Shown here: positions 31,641-42,244 of the stretch, piece after piece | Numbering within the stretch: position 1 is the stretch's first letter | Layout of the letters: each line of letters opens with the position of its first letter | NCBI GenBank assembly: GCA_963575745.1 | Contig: CAUYUJ010004969.1 | Coordinates: forward strand, 92,912 to 156,911 | Source: Prorocentrum cordatum | Taxonomy: Eukaryota > Sar > Dinophyceae > Prorocentrales > Prorocentraceae | Reading direction: 5' to 3' | DNA: 64,000 nt | Notes under the pieces: model-generated | Seen by the model: only the letters and a program-made list of their open reading frames with translations | What the model was told of the DNA's origin: nothing | Databases searched by the model: none | Made by a program: the position numbers and the translations under genes

Positions 31641-32062
31641 CGGAAACGATATATGCGAACGGCACCAATTGCTGAGCGTAAGAGAGAATCTGGTGCTGTG
31701 AAAGGCGGCCCCACCAGATGGCGTCTGCGTCTTCTGGGAGCCCTGGCCGGCAGCGGCGCCGTATCCAGCCTACAGAAGTTCTGAAAGCGCGGAGGACCGA
31801 GTCCCAAAACAGCTCTGTGAATGACGCCGAGTATGCTTATGTCACGACGAGTGCAAAGGGGCGCCAGATTCAAATAAAACAAAGCGTCCGCGTCTGTCAC
31901 ACTCAACGAACGCAGGAAGCGAGAAAGGAGAGCGTCGAGAGGAGCTAATACAGAAGACGAGGCATGATACACAGCAGAGGTTCTGCATTCAATGCACGAC
32001 AAAACGTGCGCCTTAAATAGACCGATCAATTCCGCATCGGTGTGAAAACGTCTGGTGCGCAA
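31640..32062 (-). pseudogene. LINE F ORF2 C-terminal region
   Basis: The frame reads RTRRFHTDAELIGLFKAHVL, SVLAPLDALLSRFLRSLSV and TRRDISILGVIHRAVLGLGP. This is the post-RT C-terminal domain shared with A, E, G and the duplicated remnants. It follows the RT core after a frameshift near 32,060. Confidence 0.8.
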
Positions 32063-33050
32063 TAGTCGTTGTATTTTTCCAAGAGCACTCTACAACGCAG
32101 CTGTCGACGGCCTTGGACATCAGAAGTTTTGCATCGAACCAAACACCTAACAATTTGAAATCGTCTCCAGCAGGCTGCACGCGTGACAAAATATGAAAAC
32201 TCTCCTTGTCCGCGTCAAACTGTACTCTGTTCGCGCGGCCCCAGGCGTGGAGGGGCGCCCGGCACCGGCGCAGGGAGGGAAAGCCGTCCACATCTGAGAC
32301 GCTCGTGGAAACAGCACGCCACGCATTCAGGTCGTCTGCAAACATGCCCTCTTGAAAGCACTCTGCCCGGACAGCCATGCAAGCGTCAGCGAAAAAGGTG
32401 TTCCAAAAAGGCGGCCCCCAAACAGCACCCTGGAAAACCATGTTTTCCATGCTGAACGGGCGAGAAAGCTGGCCTCCAATCGCCACTCGCGCCTTGCGTC
32501 GGCGAAGCCAGCTGGCAAAGAAAGGCAGCAGCTTGGGGGGCACGCCGGCCGACTGCAGCTTCGCACACAAGATTTCAGCGTCGACTCGGTCGAAAGCGCC
32601 AGAAACATCAGAGCAGCATAGCAAGATACGGGAGCCAAGGGAGAGAGGAAGGAGCCAGGAGAGGACGTAGAATAAAATTGCGCCCCGTGCCCCATGTTCG
32701 CTACGATAAGCAAACTGCGACGGACCATAAGCACCTAAACGCTGGAGGCGCGGAACAGACAGGCTACCGATGATGCGTTCTACTGCTTTAGATAATTGCG
32801 ATGTTAAGTGCAGACCTCGATAGTCGCCTGGGTCTGACAGAGCCCGGCGCTTGTGGAGAGGGAAGATCCAGTGTACGCACCAAGAAGGTGGCCACTGAGA
32901 ACAATGGATGATCTGCCGAGCAAGAAGACAGACTGGCAATGCTAATTCGCGCGCGCAAAGCTTTAGAACTCGAGCAGGAACCAAATCAGGCCCAGTGGCG
33001 CTGTCCAAGCGCAACTCCTGTAGCACAGCCCCGGCGACACGCAGTCGCAC
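32040..33050 (-). pseudogene. LINE F reverse transcriptase
   Basis: The frame reads LDSATGPDLVPARVLKLCAR, HWIFPLHKRRALSDPGDYRG, YGPSQFAYRSEHGARG, motif A CSDVSGAFDRVD, motif B QGAVWGPPFWNTFFAD and motif C MFADDLNAW, then FKLLGVWFDAKLLMSKA. All catalytic Asp residues are present. It is a different sublineage from A/B (roughly half the residues differ). Frameshifts at about 33,052 and 32,060 separate it from its neighbours, so ORF2 is broken. Confidence 0.9.
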
Positions 33051-33053
33051 TCT

Positions 33054-33878
33054 TTAAAAAGCATTCGAATCAGTCGGCACTAAAGAAGCATTAAACACAG
33101 AAAACTCATTTACCACAATATCTGGCAAACTCCACTTGCTAGAAAAATTTGCCGCTACAAGCTCTGCCTTTTCTATGCTGGTGATGGCCCGCGATCCGTC
33201 TGGACACTTCAAAGGCGAGTTGCTTGGTTTTCCTGTTCTGCACAAAATAGAATCAGAAAATTTCCACCACTGCTTGCTGCCACGGCGCAAGTTGCGGAGA
33301 CGCAACCGCGCGCGCTGAACGAGAGCCTCGTGCGCAGAGAAAAAGGCATCACTGCACCGGCGGCAATCGAGGGGGGGAAATTCCGTGCCAGAAGCGCGCC
33401 TCTTGTCCTCAACTAATCGCACGCACTCCTCTGTGAGCCAAGGGTGTGATGGCCGGAACGACACAGAAGACTGCGGCATGCACTCGCGCATTAAAGACAA
33501 AAGAATATCTGCGAGACGCTCTGCTGCTGCATCTGGCGGCAGCTGAGAAATCCATTCCCAACTGTGCTCGCGAATGCGTCGCCGAATCTGCGACCAATCC
33601 GCCTGGCCATAATGCCAAACATCACGATTGAGAACTTCGAGCGAGAGCGGAGGGCCAGAAAATCTGATCGACAAGCCGCGATGATCAGCGATTTCACTAA
33701 CGACTTGTACCGTTGCAAGTTGAAGCAAATCAGTAAACATTGAATCAATTAAATATGGACCTCTGGTAAGAAATCTGACACGCCGAGAGAAGCCAGTCTC
33801 CTGAGCCAAATTCTTCAAGAAAGAACCTTCAGGAGTGACAGAATGACTGTACCGAAGCCAATGTGCATGGTGCACAGA
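33054..33878 (-). pseudogene. LINE F endonuclease C-terminal half and linker
   Basis: The frame starts within the endonuclease (HHAHWLRYSHSVTPEG), then LIDSMFTDLLQLATVQVVSE, IADHRG (catalytic His), RDVWHYGQADWSQIRRRIRE, PSHPWLTEECVRLVEDKRRA and SKWSLPDIVVNEFSVF. The N-terminal half lies inverted in the next block. Confidence 0.85.
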
Positions 33879-35282
33879 ATCTTAAACGTCACGTCGTCAC
33901 TGCCCACGAAAAAAGAGGTTACTAAGAGCCAGATCGACATCATGAAGGCGACGAAGATGGAGATTGCTAAAGCCGTTGACCCGAACACGAGATGGCCGAT
34001 GTACGCTCTCGCCTCTCTGCACTCGAATCCCGACCGGTTTCATCATCGTCATCAGCTTTGAGTGCGCGGCACTTGCCCCTTCTCAATTCCATGAAAGTGT
34101 CGAACTTGCAGATTGCATTCACTGGTTTCGAAACTCCTGACCCGTGCAAGCGCGTCGAGGAGTTGACCAAGATTGTGAATGATTTAGTCCCTCTGTGAAA
34201 CCTGCTCATTTTGGGCACTTTTGTCAGCGGACCACGAAACAATCAGCAGATGTCAAAGGCATCCTATGCGCAGTTTGCAAGCGAACGCGATGCTCGTGCA
34301 TTTTTGCACTCTGTTGGAGACTGTCGACGCTGTTCCTGCGTTCAAACAGGAGCCAACCGATTTGACAGGCAGGTTTTTTTTTGCGCCTCATAGCGATCTT
34401 TCTCTGTAGAGAGCACGGGGTCGCGCGCAATTTTGTTCACATTCCTTGTCTGGTCCTTCTCTTCTCGGTTGTATTGCTGCCCCTCTTTCTGCGAGTAGCG
34501 CGCGGCCCCCTCAGGGTCGAATTCGACGGCGAGGCCCTCGATCAGTTGCCTCGTTTCTCAGACGTTGCACTGAGCACGTCACCCGCCCGAATTTTTGAGC
34601 CGCCTTAGCCCGGATTTCCGAGCCACATTAGCCCGGATATTTCGAGCCGCTTTACCCCGGAATTTCGAGACGCCTTAACCGGCGATTTTCGAGTCGGCTT
34701 ACCTCCCGTTGCGCCTCCCCCGTTTCCGTCGGCCTCTTCCCGCCCTGCTCCCTCTCAACCCACGTTGCAAGAATTTTTTAGGCGTTTTGAGCCATCGAAT
34801 TCGAATCCTCTCCCTCCGGGCGGTGGCTGTGGCAACTCCCAGCCGACACCGTCCGTTGACGCCATTGATCTCACCATTTTCTACATCAATTTACGGTCCT
34901 TTAATGCCCATTCGCGAGCTGTCGGCAAGACTGTCTCTCTTTCCTTCCCCTCCCACGTCGTCTGCATCACCGAAACCTGATTTAATAATTCGCTTTTGGC
35001 GCCTCAGCTACCTGGTTACAACTTGCTTGCGAGACGCGATAGTCACCAGCAGGCCGGAGGTGTAGCCATTTTTGTGCACGAGACTCTGAATTGCGCTTCT
35101 TAATTCACCCTCGGCGGAAATATGTTGGATTATTGTTTAATGTGCGTCCGGGCCAATTCTTTTGGGCTGCATGCACAGACATCCCCAGTATGGAGAAGTA
35201 GATTCTTTGCGAACCTTTACCTGTGAGTATGCTCATCTCAGTGCGCAGGCTGTCGGTGCTATTCTCGTTGGCGACTTTTACA
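33879..35282 (+). pseudogene. Inverted block of LINE F: ORF1 end and endonuclease start
   Basis: On the plus strand: the ORF1 coiled-coil region (KSQIDIMKATKMEIAKAVDP), then in shifted frames SNLQIAFTGFETPD, GTFVSGPRNNQQMSKASYAQ and FASERDARAFLHSVGD, which match A ORF1. A linker follows (34.4-34.76 kb). The endonuclease N-terminal half then reads DAIDLTIFYINLRSFNAHSR, SHVVCITET (metal-binding Glu), GGVAIFVHE and GAILVGD. Several stops and shifts are present. Confidence 0.8.
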
Positions 35283-35700
35283 TGCTCCGCTCGATGCCGC
35301 AGGCGCACCAGTCCCACACGGAGAAATGCTCGACTCCGCCGCTACGCTCGCCGCCGCACGCAGGGGGACTGCGCTCTCGCCTGAACATGCACCGCTCGAA
35401 CCGATGGAATCGGTAGGGGAAGCGCCAACCGAAACGGCAGCGCTCGGCGGGGGGCCCGGCGAAGCACTGAAAAGCGGCGTGCTCGGCGGGGCCTCACTGC
35501 TCAGAACACCTGGGAAAGGTGGAGCAGGAGCGAATCCGCCAGCTGCATCAGCGCCTCCGTCTTCCGACGACTCTCTGGCGAAAGCGCGGCCTGTACAGCA
35601 GCCTTGCGCGCAGACAATCGTGCCAAAGTGTTTTCGCGGCTCTTCTCGAACTGATTCTTGACAACGCCAGAATCTGCACCCGAGCCACACATGGCGATGA
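35283..35700 (-). pseudogene. LINE F ORF1 N-terminal part
   Basis: The minus strand reads KNQFEKSRENTLARLSARKA then AVQAALSPESRRKTEALMQL, matching the A ORF1 words MRALRERQAAVRAAPSPESR and ARAEAATQM. An Ala/Ser/Pro-rich low-complexity stretch follows. The frame is interrupted in places. Confidence 0.75.
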
Positions 35701-35769
35701 TGGGTGCTCCAGCAGGAGCTCACTGAAACGCTGGGGGTCAAATGCTGGCCGACCGCCCCGGCGACAGGC

Positions 35770-35832
35770 AATGTGATAGCTTGAGCTCGTGCCACAACAG
35801 TTGAGCCACAACACCTTGACCTTGAGCCATTT
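35770..35832 (-). promoter_or_regulatory. Spliced-leader-like units at LINE F 5' end
   Basis: On the minus strand, immediately after seven A residues that end element E, the sequence runs TGGCTCAAG, GTCAAG, GTGTTGTGGCTCAA, CTGTTGTGGCACGAG. The last unit is identical to the fourth unit of LINE A, and the following TGTCGCCGGGGCGGTC is also shared. TGGCTCAAG equals the 3' end of the dinoflagellate spliced leader. Confidence 0.6.
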
Positions 35833-36900
35833 TTTTCTACGCACCTCGCAGAGAATGACCAAGCCACACTGAAGTCTGAACATAAACTCAACGCGCAAGG
35901 AAATTACAGCTTAAAGAGTTGCGGGAGGACGAAGGAGGGAGACCAACAAAAAAACACGCTTCATCTTCAAACGGTAGACTTCCGGATCGCTCGGAAGCAA
36001 CACGGCTGGCCGAACGCCGGTTGGAGAAGCAATCAAGATGCGGCAAAACACCTAGGGGAAAGAGGATGGGGGAGGGAGAGGGAGGGAGGAGGAAGGAGCA
36101 GCAGCAGACGACAAACGACGAGGAGAGAGAAAGGAAGAGGAGGCGAGCGGAAGGGGCAAGCCCCAAAAAGGCGGCGAAGCGCGACGCGCGCACCATGCTC
36201 TCCAAGCACGGCGGCCGGGGGGTGGAGGAGAAAGCATGGATGGGGAAGGGACACGGCGGACGACAGCGAGAACGACAGCGGCAGGCAGAAGTAGAGAGGG
36301 AGGCGGAGGAAGGGGAAGGGAGGGATAGGGAGGAAAAAAAGGCGAAAAAAAAGGCGGAAATTGAACGCAATCCCTGCAGCCGCGCAGGCGGCGATGTGCG
36401 AGCGGGAAGCGGCAGCTGAAAAGACGCGCCCAGTCAGGGCCGGAATTCGTCGCATCACGCATTAGAGCTTGCAAGCGAGACGAAAATTCGTGAAGTGACG
36501 GAGCAGCGACCACGCTGTCTGGGAGGAAGTTATAGACGCTGACAAGGCCTAGCACGGAGCGCTGGGAAAAATCTGGAGAACGAAGCAGGGCATCAAAATC
36601 AGAAATGTCCAAACTACGAAGAAAACTGTTTTGAATAGCGTCAAGGGAAGCGAGAGCAAAAGGAAGAAGCGAAATGTAATGCACAGGTCTTATATTCGAT
36701 AAAATATGGAAAACTTGGGCCATGATAAAATAAATTCGGCAGAATTATAAAATCTGCGACAACACTGGATTTTCTATCCAGAATCCGACACACATGCCAA
36801 AATGGCGTCATGCATTAGCAACCGCGCGTCGAATATTATACCCAAAAGCTTAAAAGAATCGCCCCATTTCACGTTTCTGTCAGGGATCAGAGCTCTGCTT
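35833..36900 (-). mobile_element. LINE E, 3' fragment
   Basis: The minus strand near 36,860-36,800 reads KWGDSFKLLGIIFDARLLMH, matching FKLLGVWFDAKLLM of F. The frame then breaks and continues with SVLGLVSVYNFLPD and LAHRRLRGCRDC, then a C/T-rich 3' UTR to CTGCGAGGTGCGTAG plus A7 at about 35,833. There are several internal deletions and frameshifts. Its tail touches the 5' end of LINE F directly. Confidence 0.75.
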
Positions 36901-38060
36901 CGATGGACACTTGTTTCGATGCTGCCCACTTGTTGTTGCCGGTTGTTAAGTTTCCAATTGTGATTTTCTCATTGTTGCGTTTTCATGGGGGTCCCTCCCT
37001 TCGAATAGTATTGCAATCCCCAGCCGACGCCGACCTGCACAAAGTATTTGTGCGTTCTCCATAATTAAGCTTGGTGTGGTAGGCAAGTTGTCAACCATAT
37101 TGACGCATACGGCCTCGTGTCGGCATGTTGTGCACACAACGCTTGAGCAAATTAAAGGTTGCGTTGCCAGGAGGGGCAGAAGTCGTCGCATACCTCGATG
37201 TATCTACATCGTCTGTAACCCGATGTCGCACATGTCTACGATGCAGTACGCTGCGAAACGTTTGCCAAATCGACGTCAACATTGGTAAACTGGCAGATTG
37301 GAACAAGAATCGAGACCCTTCTCCCGTAGACCTGGCGGACAGGTCACCTACGGCATGAATGCACGACAATCTTTATGTTGAGCGGGGATTGCGGGTGCCT
37401 ACAAACTCTTTTCGGTTCCAACGCGTACGTAGATCATTCTGGAAATGCGCAAGCTACAAAAAAGCGAAACTACTCAACATATTATCCAAATTCCTCTCTG
37501 TAAATGACGTGGTTCCTGTTATATTTCTGCGGCATGCCGCGATTCAATCACCTACTACGCACAACATCGCCGAACCCAATCTCGTATGGCAGCGCAGACA
37601 CACAACACCAACGTTGCAAGTACTTTTCGGAAGCTCTTTGGTATGCCCAGACCCGACAATAGTGATCATCAATTACACGGTCTGTCTTACAATACGTGAT
37701 TGGTTCAATTGCAGTTGATTACGGTACGCTGGAGTTGGATTGCGAAATTCTTGGCTCGCCCGCGGCCTATTGCGCGAAATGGGCGGACTCCCTACGCAAT
37801 ATTACACGTGGTTTTCCAGAAATTAACCGTGATATCCTTTACCACCTCAACGCGATAATGGGGCAAACATCGACGGGGTTTTTGTCCGTGAAGTATGTAT
37901 GGCCGCATGTGTTCCGGACGGTTTCCCAGAGAGGATTCTCCTATTGCTTGGCCAATGTTTTGGCCTTTAGTCGTCGAACCGTATCTCCGCTGGTTATGCC
38001 GCTGTTAAAATCCAATCATTTTTTAAGTTTTGGTTTTTTTTGCCCCGACATTTAATCGTG
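36900..38060. other. Unrecognised sequence with short open frames
   Basis: Balanced to AT-rich sequence. Open plus-strand frames (for example 37,359-37,718 and 37,696-38,055, the latter containing ITRGFPEINRDILYHLNAIM) look protein-like but match nothing recognised. This may be a decayed gene or transposon. Confidence 0.3.
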
Positions 38061-39475
38061 TTTTCGATTGTTTTTTATTGAAGGTCGATTGGGTTATTGT
38101 TTTTTTCTTCGAAAAAAACATGAGCGATCTTGATTTGTAGAACATTTTTAATTTGAGTTTTAGAACAGATACAAAACTGATATTAACAGACGTTTATTTG
38201 GAATGATTAGGTTGGTGTCTTACACCCGGAGTTCTACATTTGGTGTAGAACCCGAGATGGGTTCGCAAATTATGTTTGTAGTGCTGCTTTTTTCTATGTC
38301 GTTGTATTATTTGTTAGGAAAATTAAGATACGATTCGTAGCGATCGGACGTGTTAATTTGTTGCATTTAGAGATGTGACCAGACGTATTATTTAAATTAT
38401 TTTGACAGACATGTCAGTGCTGTCGATTAAATTCGAGATTCAAAAGTTGAAGTTCTGATATTTGCAGAAATCTGTTTCAGATGATTAGATGTTTATATGT
38501 TGTGTTTAGTCATTCTATTTAGTTAGTATTACGTTAGGTCTGCAAACCAATCTGTATTTTTGCAATATTTTTAACAGAGATTATTAGTTTTTGGTTTGAA
38601 TTTAGATTTCCGGGAGCTAAGAGTGGTAATATGCATAAATCAATCAATATTCTCAAACGCATGCGTTTGTTGCGTCTACAATCTGATTTATTTTTTTTTG
38701 TATTTCTCAATTTTACGCCAATTTTTCAGAAACAGTTCAGAAGTTTTATGCGTTGCCCGGCAACACGATAAGTTAACGGTTTATGCGTTCAGTATGTTTG
38801 GAGCGCTAGAAAATAAGTTGTGATAATTCTTTTTGTTTGCACGATTTTGTTCGAACGTCGTTTCAACTGTTTGGTTTTCAATTCTTTTGGTTATCCAATA
38901 CCTTTCTTCACCTCGAAAAATAAATTTCAAATTAAGGAAGATTTTAGTCGAACTAGCCGCGCTAAATATGAAATTTTCATCCAAATTGAGGGGATTTCGT
39001 CTGCCTTTTTCAATTTTCCAACAGAGCCCGTTCGTATTGTTTCAAGTAGTTCGAATCTGAAGTCTTTGAATTAATACATAATGTGCTGAACACCCGTTTT
39101 TTCCAAGATATGTTGAAAGGATAATTTGTGCGCAGTTGTACTGAATATGTTTTGTGATCGTTTTTGATCAAACTGAAATCGTATTGAGATTCGAATATTT
39201 CGGGCGTCTTAATTCATTGTATTTAAGTAATAAGTTGAAATTCTACAGAATTTTTCATCGTTCGCCATTTTTTAATTCCCTCTATTCTGAACCTATTTAA
39301 GTCTTCCCTCAATCCGTCCGAAAATAATCTTGCACATTTGATGCATCAGTGTTGCGGGCATTAGAACGTTTGTAATCAGATTACACTAACGATTTTATAG
39401 TTCGATGTTTTCGTTCGGCTGTGTCCGACCTGTGCGTAGTGAATCCAATCCAAGTGGTACGGGTCCCGATTTTTT
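38060..39475. other. AT-rich non-coding sequence
   Basis: T-rich and A-rich stretches on the plus strand with only short open frames. No repeat unit or motif is recognised. Confidence 0.5.
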
Positions 39476-39479
39476 GACA

Positions 39480-40100
39480 GCTAGAGTTTTTAAGCAGTGT
39501 TTTGCCAGTTTGGCCGTGCCTGTTGTAAAGCTTCCTCGCTTGATTTTAAGATCAGGTTAGGCCGTTGCTTTTGTTTCCATCCTCTCCACAAGAAGTTTGC
39601 TGTCAGTTGCCCAGATATTTGCCGGGCATACAACCGACAGCGAACGATTTTTTTTGCAGTTGTTGAGCCCTCAACTGGACAGATTCGGTGCGTATGGCGC
39701 TTGTCAATTCGCATGCACTTTCCTGGCCGGGGAACCGGGAACGCAGTGCTGTATTGTGTGTTGTAATGTATCGGCGTTCTCTCTTTTGGTCGTGTCCTGC
39801 TGTATTGCTCAGACGTCAGCGGCGCCTTTGATCCAGTCGACGTGCCGCGTTTGCTTGCGAAGCTGCGCGGTTTTCCGTTCCAGAGAGTGTGTTTGGTGTC
39901 CTTGCTAGCTGGCTGGGCGCGGCGCGGATTATGTTCAGGGACAGCATTCTGCCTGAGTGCGTATGGAAACATTTACCAAGGCGCTGTGCTAGGGCCGCCG
40001 CTTTGGAATGCATTTTTCTCGGATTTCTGTTCGGGCCACGGGATTCGAAAACGTCTGCTGGCAAATACCCACATTCCTCATTCATCCAACAATTTACGAC
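39480..40100 (+). pseudogene. LINE H, broken reverse transcriptase
   Basis: Plus-strand fragment. FHPLHKKFAVSCPD corresponds to the RT1 segment of F (HWIFPLHKRRALSDP). LDRFGAYGACQFAC matches LQRLGAYGPSQFAY. Motif A reads YCSDVSGAFDPVD at about 39,803. QGAVLGPPLWNAFFSDFC is the motif B region. Downstream no FADD is found, so motif C is lost or shifted. Segments lie in different frames. Confidence 0.8.
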
Positions 40101-40735
40101 GATTGGATTTGGTGGTGCCGGGACTGCGTGTGGGACGCACTGCCTCTCTTTTGTGGCGTAACCGTGGTTTACTAAACAGTGCACTGGAGCACCTAAGGGA
40201 CAACAAGCAACCAAACAGGCCGGCTTTTAGACAATACGGAACACGACAATCATATTACGTATGCCGACGTGATATCCTCCGGACTTGGCTCACTGCAATG
40301 CTTGGGTGTCGAAGTATCAAATGGGGACAACAATGCGTATCGCTCGTCCCTGCATTGGCGCGGGAACGTTGCCGAGATTTACATGACGCTATGCGACGGG
40401 GTACGGCTTTGGGATTGTTGCATCAGTGGTGGGGATTCGGGATGGCCGTGCATAGATCAGTAGCAGATATGTACCACCATACTTACACGGACCTTCCCCC
40501 TACGCACTTGGAGCCATCCAACCTCGACGACTTGGAGGTCTTGTGATCGCGAGCCTGACTGCCTCCCGGGCAGTCACCTTCCCGTTTCTGCTCCTTCTCC
40601 TCCTTTGACGCTGCTTTGCCGCATCCTCCTACTGGGTTTCATCCACGTTCGGTTCTCGAGCGTGCACTTCCAAGAAACTCGCGGCGACAGAGTGGGAGGT
40701 GGCGCGTGTAAAAAATAAATGTTCGAACGTCCTTT
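40100..40735. other. Unrecognised sequence after LINE H
   Basis: An open plus-strand frame continues to 40,546 (RDILRTWLTAMLGCRSIKWG) without any recognised motif. It may be the diverged RT C-terminus or unrelated DNA. Confidence 0.3.
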
Positions 40736-40736
40736 C

Positions 40737-41690
40737 CAACTAGCTCTCCAACACGCCGGAATCCCACCAGCCCTCTGGGCGTAGGTGGTCTAGAGCAGAT
40801 CCTCTTCCACCCCTCCCTCTTCCCCCTTGGGGAGGGGTTTACCCCTCCCCCTACCCCAAGACGGCTCCAAGAGCGCCTCAGAGAACCCAAGATGAGCTCC
40901 AAGATGGCTCAAGATAGCGCAAGATCGCTCACGATGGCTCCTAAGATGGTTCCAAGAAGCCCAAAGACGGCCCCAAGATAACTCCAAGTGGCCAAACAGC
41001 TCCCCAAGGAGGCCCCGAAGAGGCCAAAATCGTCCCAAAACCTAAGGAAAATCAATGATTTTTGCTTTCTCGCCTTTTCGCTTCCGATGGCTATCCGAGG
41101 CCTGGAGATGGCTCCAAGATGGCCCAAGAGGGCCCCAAGAGAGCCCCAAAAGAGCCCCAAGACGGCCCCAAGAGCGCCCAAGAGCACTCCAAGAGCGTTC
41201 CAAGAGGGGTCCAAGAGGCGATTTTAGGGGCTTCCGAGGGGGGACGCTAATTAAACCCCCCCTCTTGTTTGATCGACTCCCTCCAAGATGGCCCCAAAAG
41301 CGCCCCGAAGGCTCCCCAGAGCGCCTCAAGAGGGTCCCAAGAGGCGCCCAAGATGCCCCAAGGCGCCCAAAAAGCCCTCCAAGAGGCCCTCAAAAGACCC
41401 CCAAGAAGCTCCTTCCCCTCCTCCTCCTCCTCCTCCGATTCTTCCTCCTTCTCCGTCCTCCTCCTCCTCCTCCTCCTCCTCTTCCCCCTCCTCCTCCGAC
41501 GACGACGACGACGACGACTCCTCTTCCATCCTCCCCCTCTCGGGGTCTGTGACAGCTTCCCCCGCCCTTTGTTATTCTGCATGCTCCCCGACTTCCCTGA
41601 TCACCTCAACTCCCCTGAGCATCGTTTCTGGATGGGCTGGTGGGGATACGCGAAGCGTCAACAATTACTCTGAAACTTCCAGCAACTAGC
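40737..41690 (+). repeat. Modular composite repeat, copy 2
   Basis: Modules in order: GGAATCCCACCAGCCCTCTG; a C-rich hairpin module (CTTGGGGAGGGGTTTACCCC, 40,838 on); a CCAAGATGGC array; TTTTCGCTTCCGATGG; an array; the G/C hairpin at 41,236-41,263; TGTTTGATCGA; an array; a (CTC)n tract (41,410-41,530); and the end module TTTCTGGATGGGCTGGTGGG then ATACGCGAAGCGTC (41,624-41,659). Confidence 0.75.
41236..41263. other. Conserved G/C hairpin of composite repeat (copy 2)
   Basis: GAGGGGGG pairs with CCCCCCTC around an ACGCTAATTAAAC loop, in the same module position as in copies 1 and 3. Confidence 0.6.
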
Positions 41691-41907
41691 CTTCAGATAT
41701 TCCTGGGCGTAGACCTCTGTTATTCTCCAGACGTTTAAATCAAGTCCGCTGATCGCTGGCAAAATCAGAGTCAAATTTCTGATCGATCCCTCGCCCGCTC
41801 TCACTTTTACCAACTACACGTGCAAATCTGGTTTCATAAAATAAGCAAATCATTTAACTCTGGGTCAAGTTGAATCAGTATGCGTTCACCGATTTTGATT
41901 TTAACCC

Positions 41908-41924
41908 AGCTATATATATATATA

Positions 41925-41979
<55 letters not shown>

Positions 41980-42134
41980 GTGTGTGTGTATATGTCCCTA
42001 AGAGATGGTGTGAAATGTGCGCACTAATGTAGCTTATGGATGCATGCACATACATACCTTGAACGATCTAGTACATTTTATATATTTCAAAAGTTTCGCA
42101 TTATTAATAGAAGTTATCAGATATTATATATATA

Positions 42135-42167
<33 letters not shown>

Positions 42168-42240
42168 ATTATATATATATATACATATATACATGTATAT
42201 ATAACATTATATATATATATATATATATAACATATACACA
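41908..42240. repeat. (TA)n tracts
   Basis: Two AT-dinucleotide regions (about 41,910-41,968 and 42,120-42,232) separated by unique AT-rich sequence. A (CA)n/(TG)n step lies at 41,968-41,990. Confidence 0.92.
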
Positions 42241-42244
42241 CATC

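Larger units (their letters stand above)
31066..35832 (-). mobile_element. LINE F, near full-length with internal inversion
   Basis: Minus-strand element in three blocks. 35,832-35,283 is the 5' UTR and ORF1 N-terminus (sense). 35,282-33,879 is the ORF1 C-terminal half and endonuclease N-terminal half, inverted. 33,878-31,066 is the endonuclease C-terminus, RT, 3' UTR and A-tail (sense). The protein parts are collinear once the middle block is flipped: the inverted block stops at the VGD of the endonuclease GDLN motif, and the next block starts at the His-His just after it. Confidence 0.8.

Noticed and set aside
34780-34815. Possible tRNA B-box-like TCGAATTCGAATCC
   Set aside because: No A-box, cloverleaf or acceptor stem could be drawn around it, and it lies inside a LINE block.
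35062-35073. GTAGCCATTTTTG resembles the dinoflagellate spliced leader
   Set aside because: It lies inside the LINE endonuclease frame (GGVAIFVHE), where the codons explain it, and GGCTCAAG does not follow.
33879-35282. Twin-priming (5' inversion) as the cause of the inverted LINE block
   Set aside because: The most 5' part of the element (35,283-35,832) is still in sense orientation, so classical twin priming alone does not fit.
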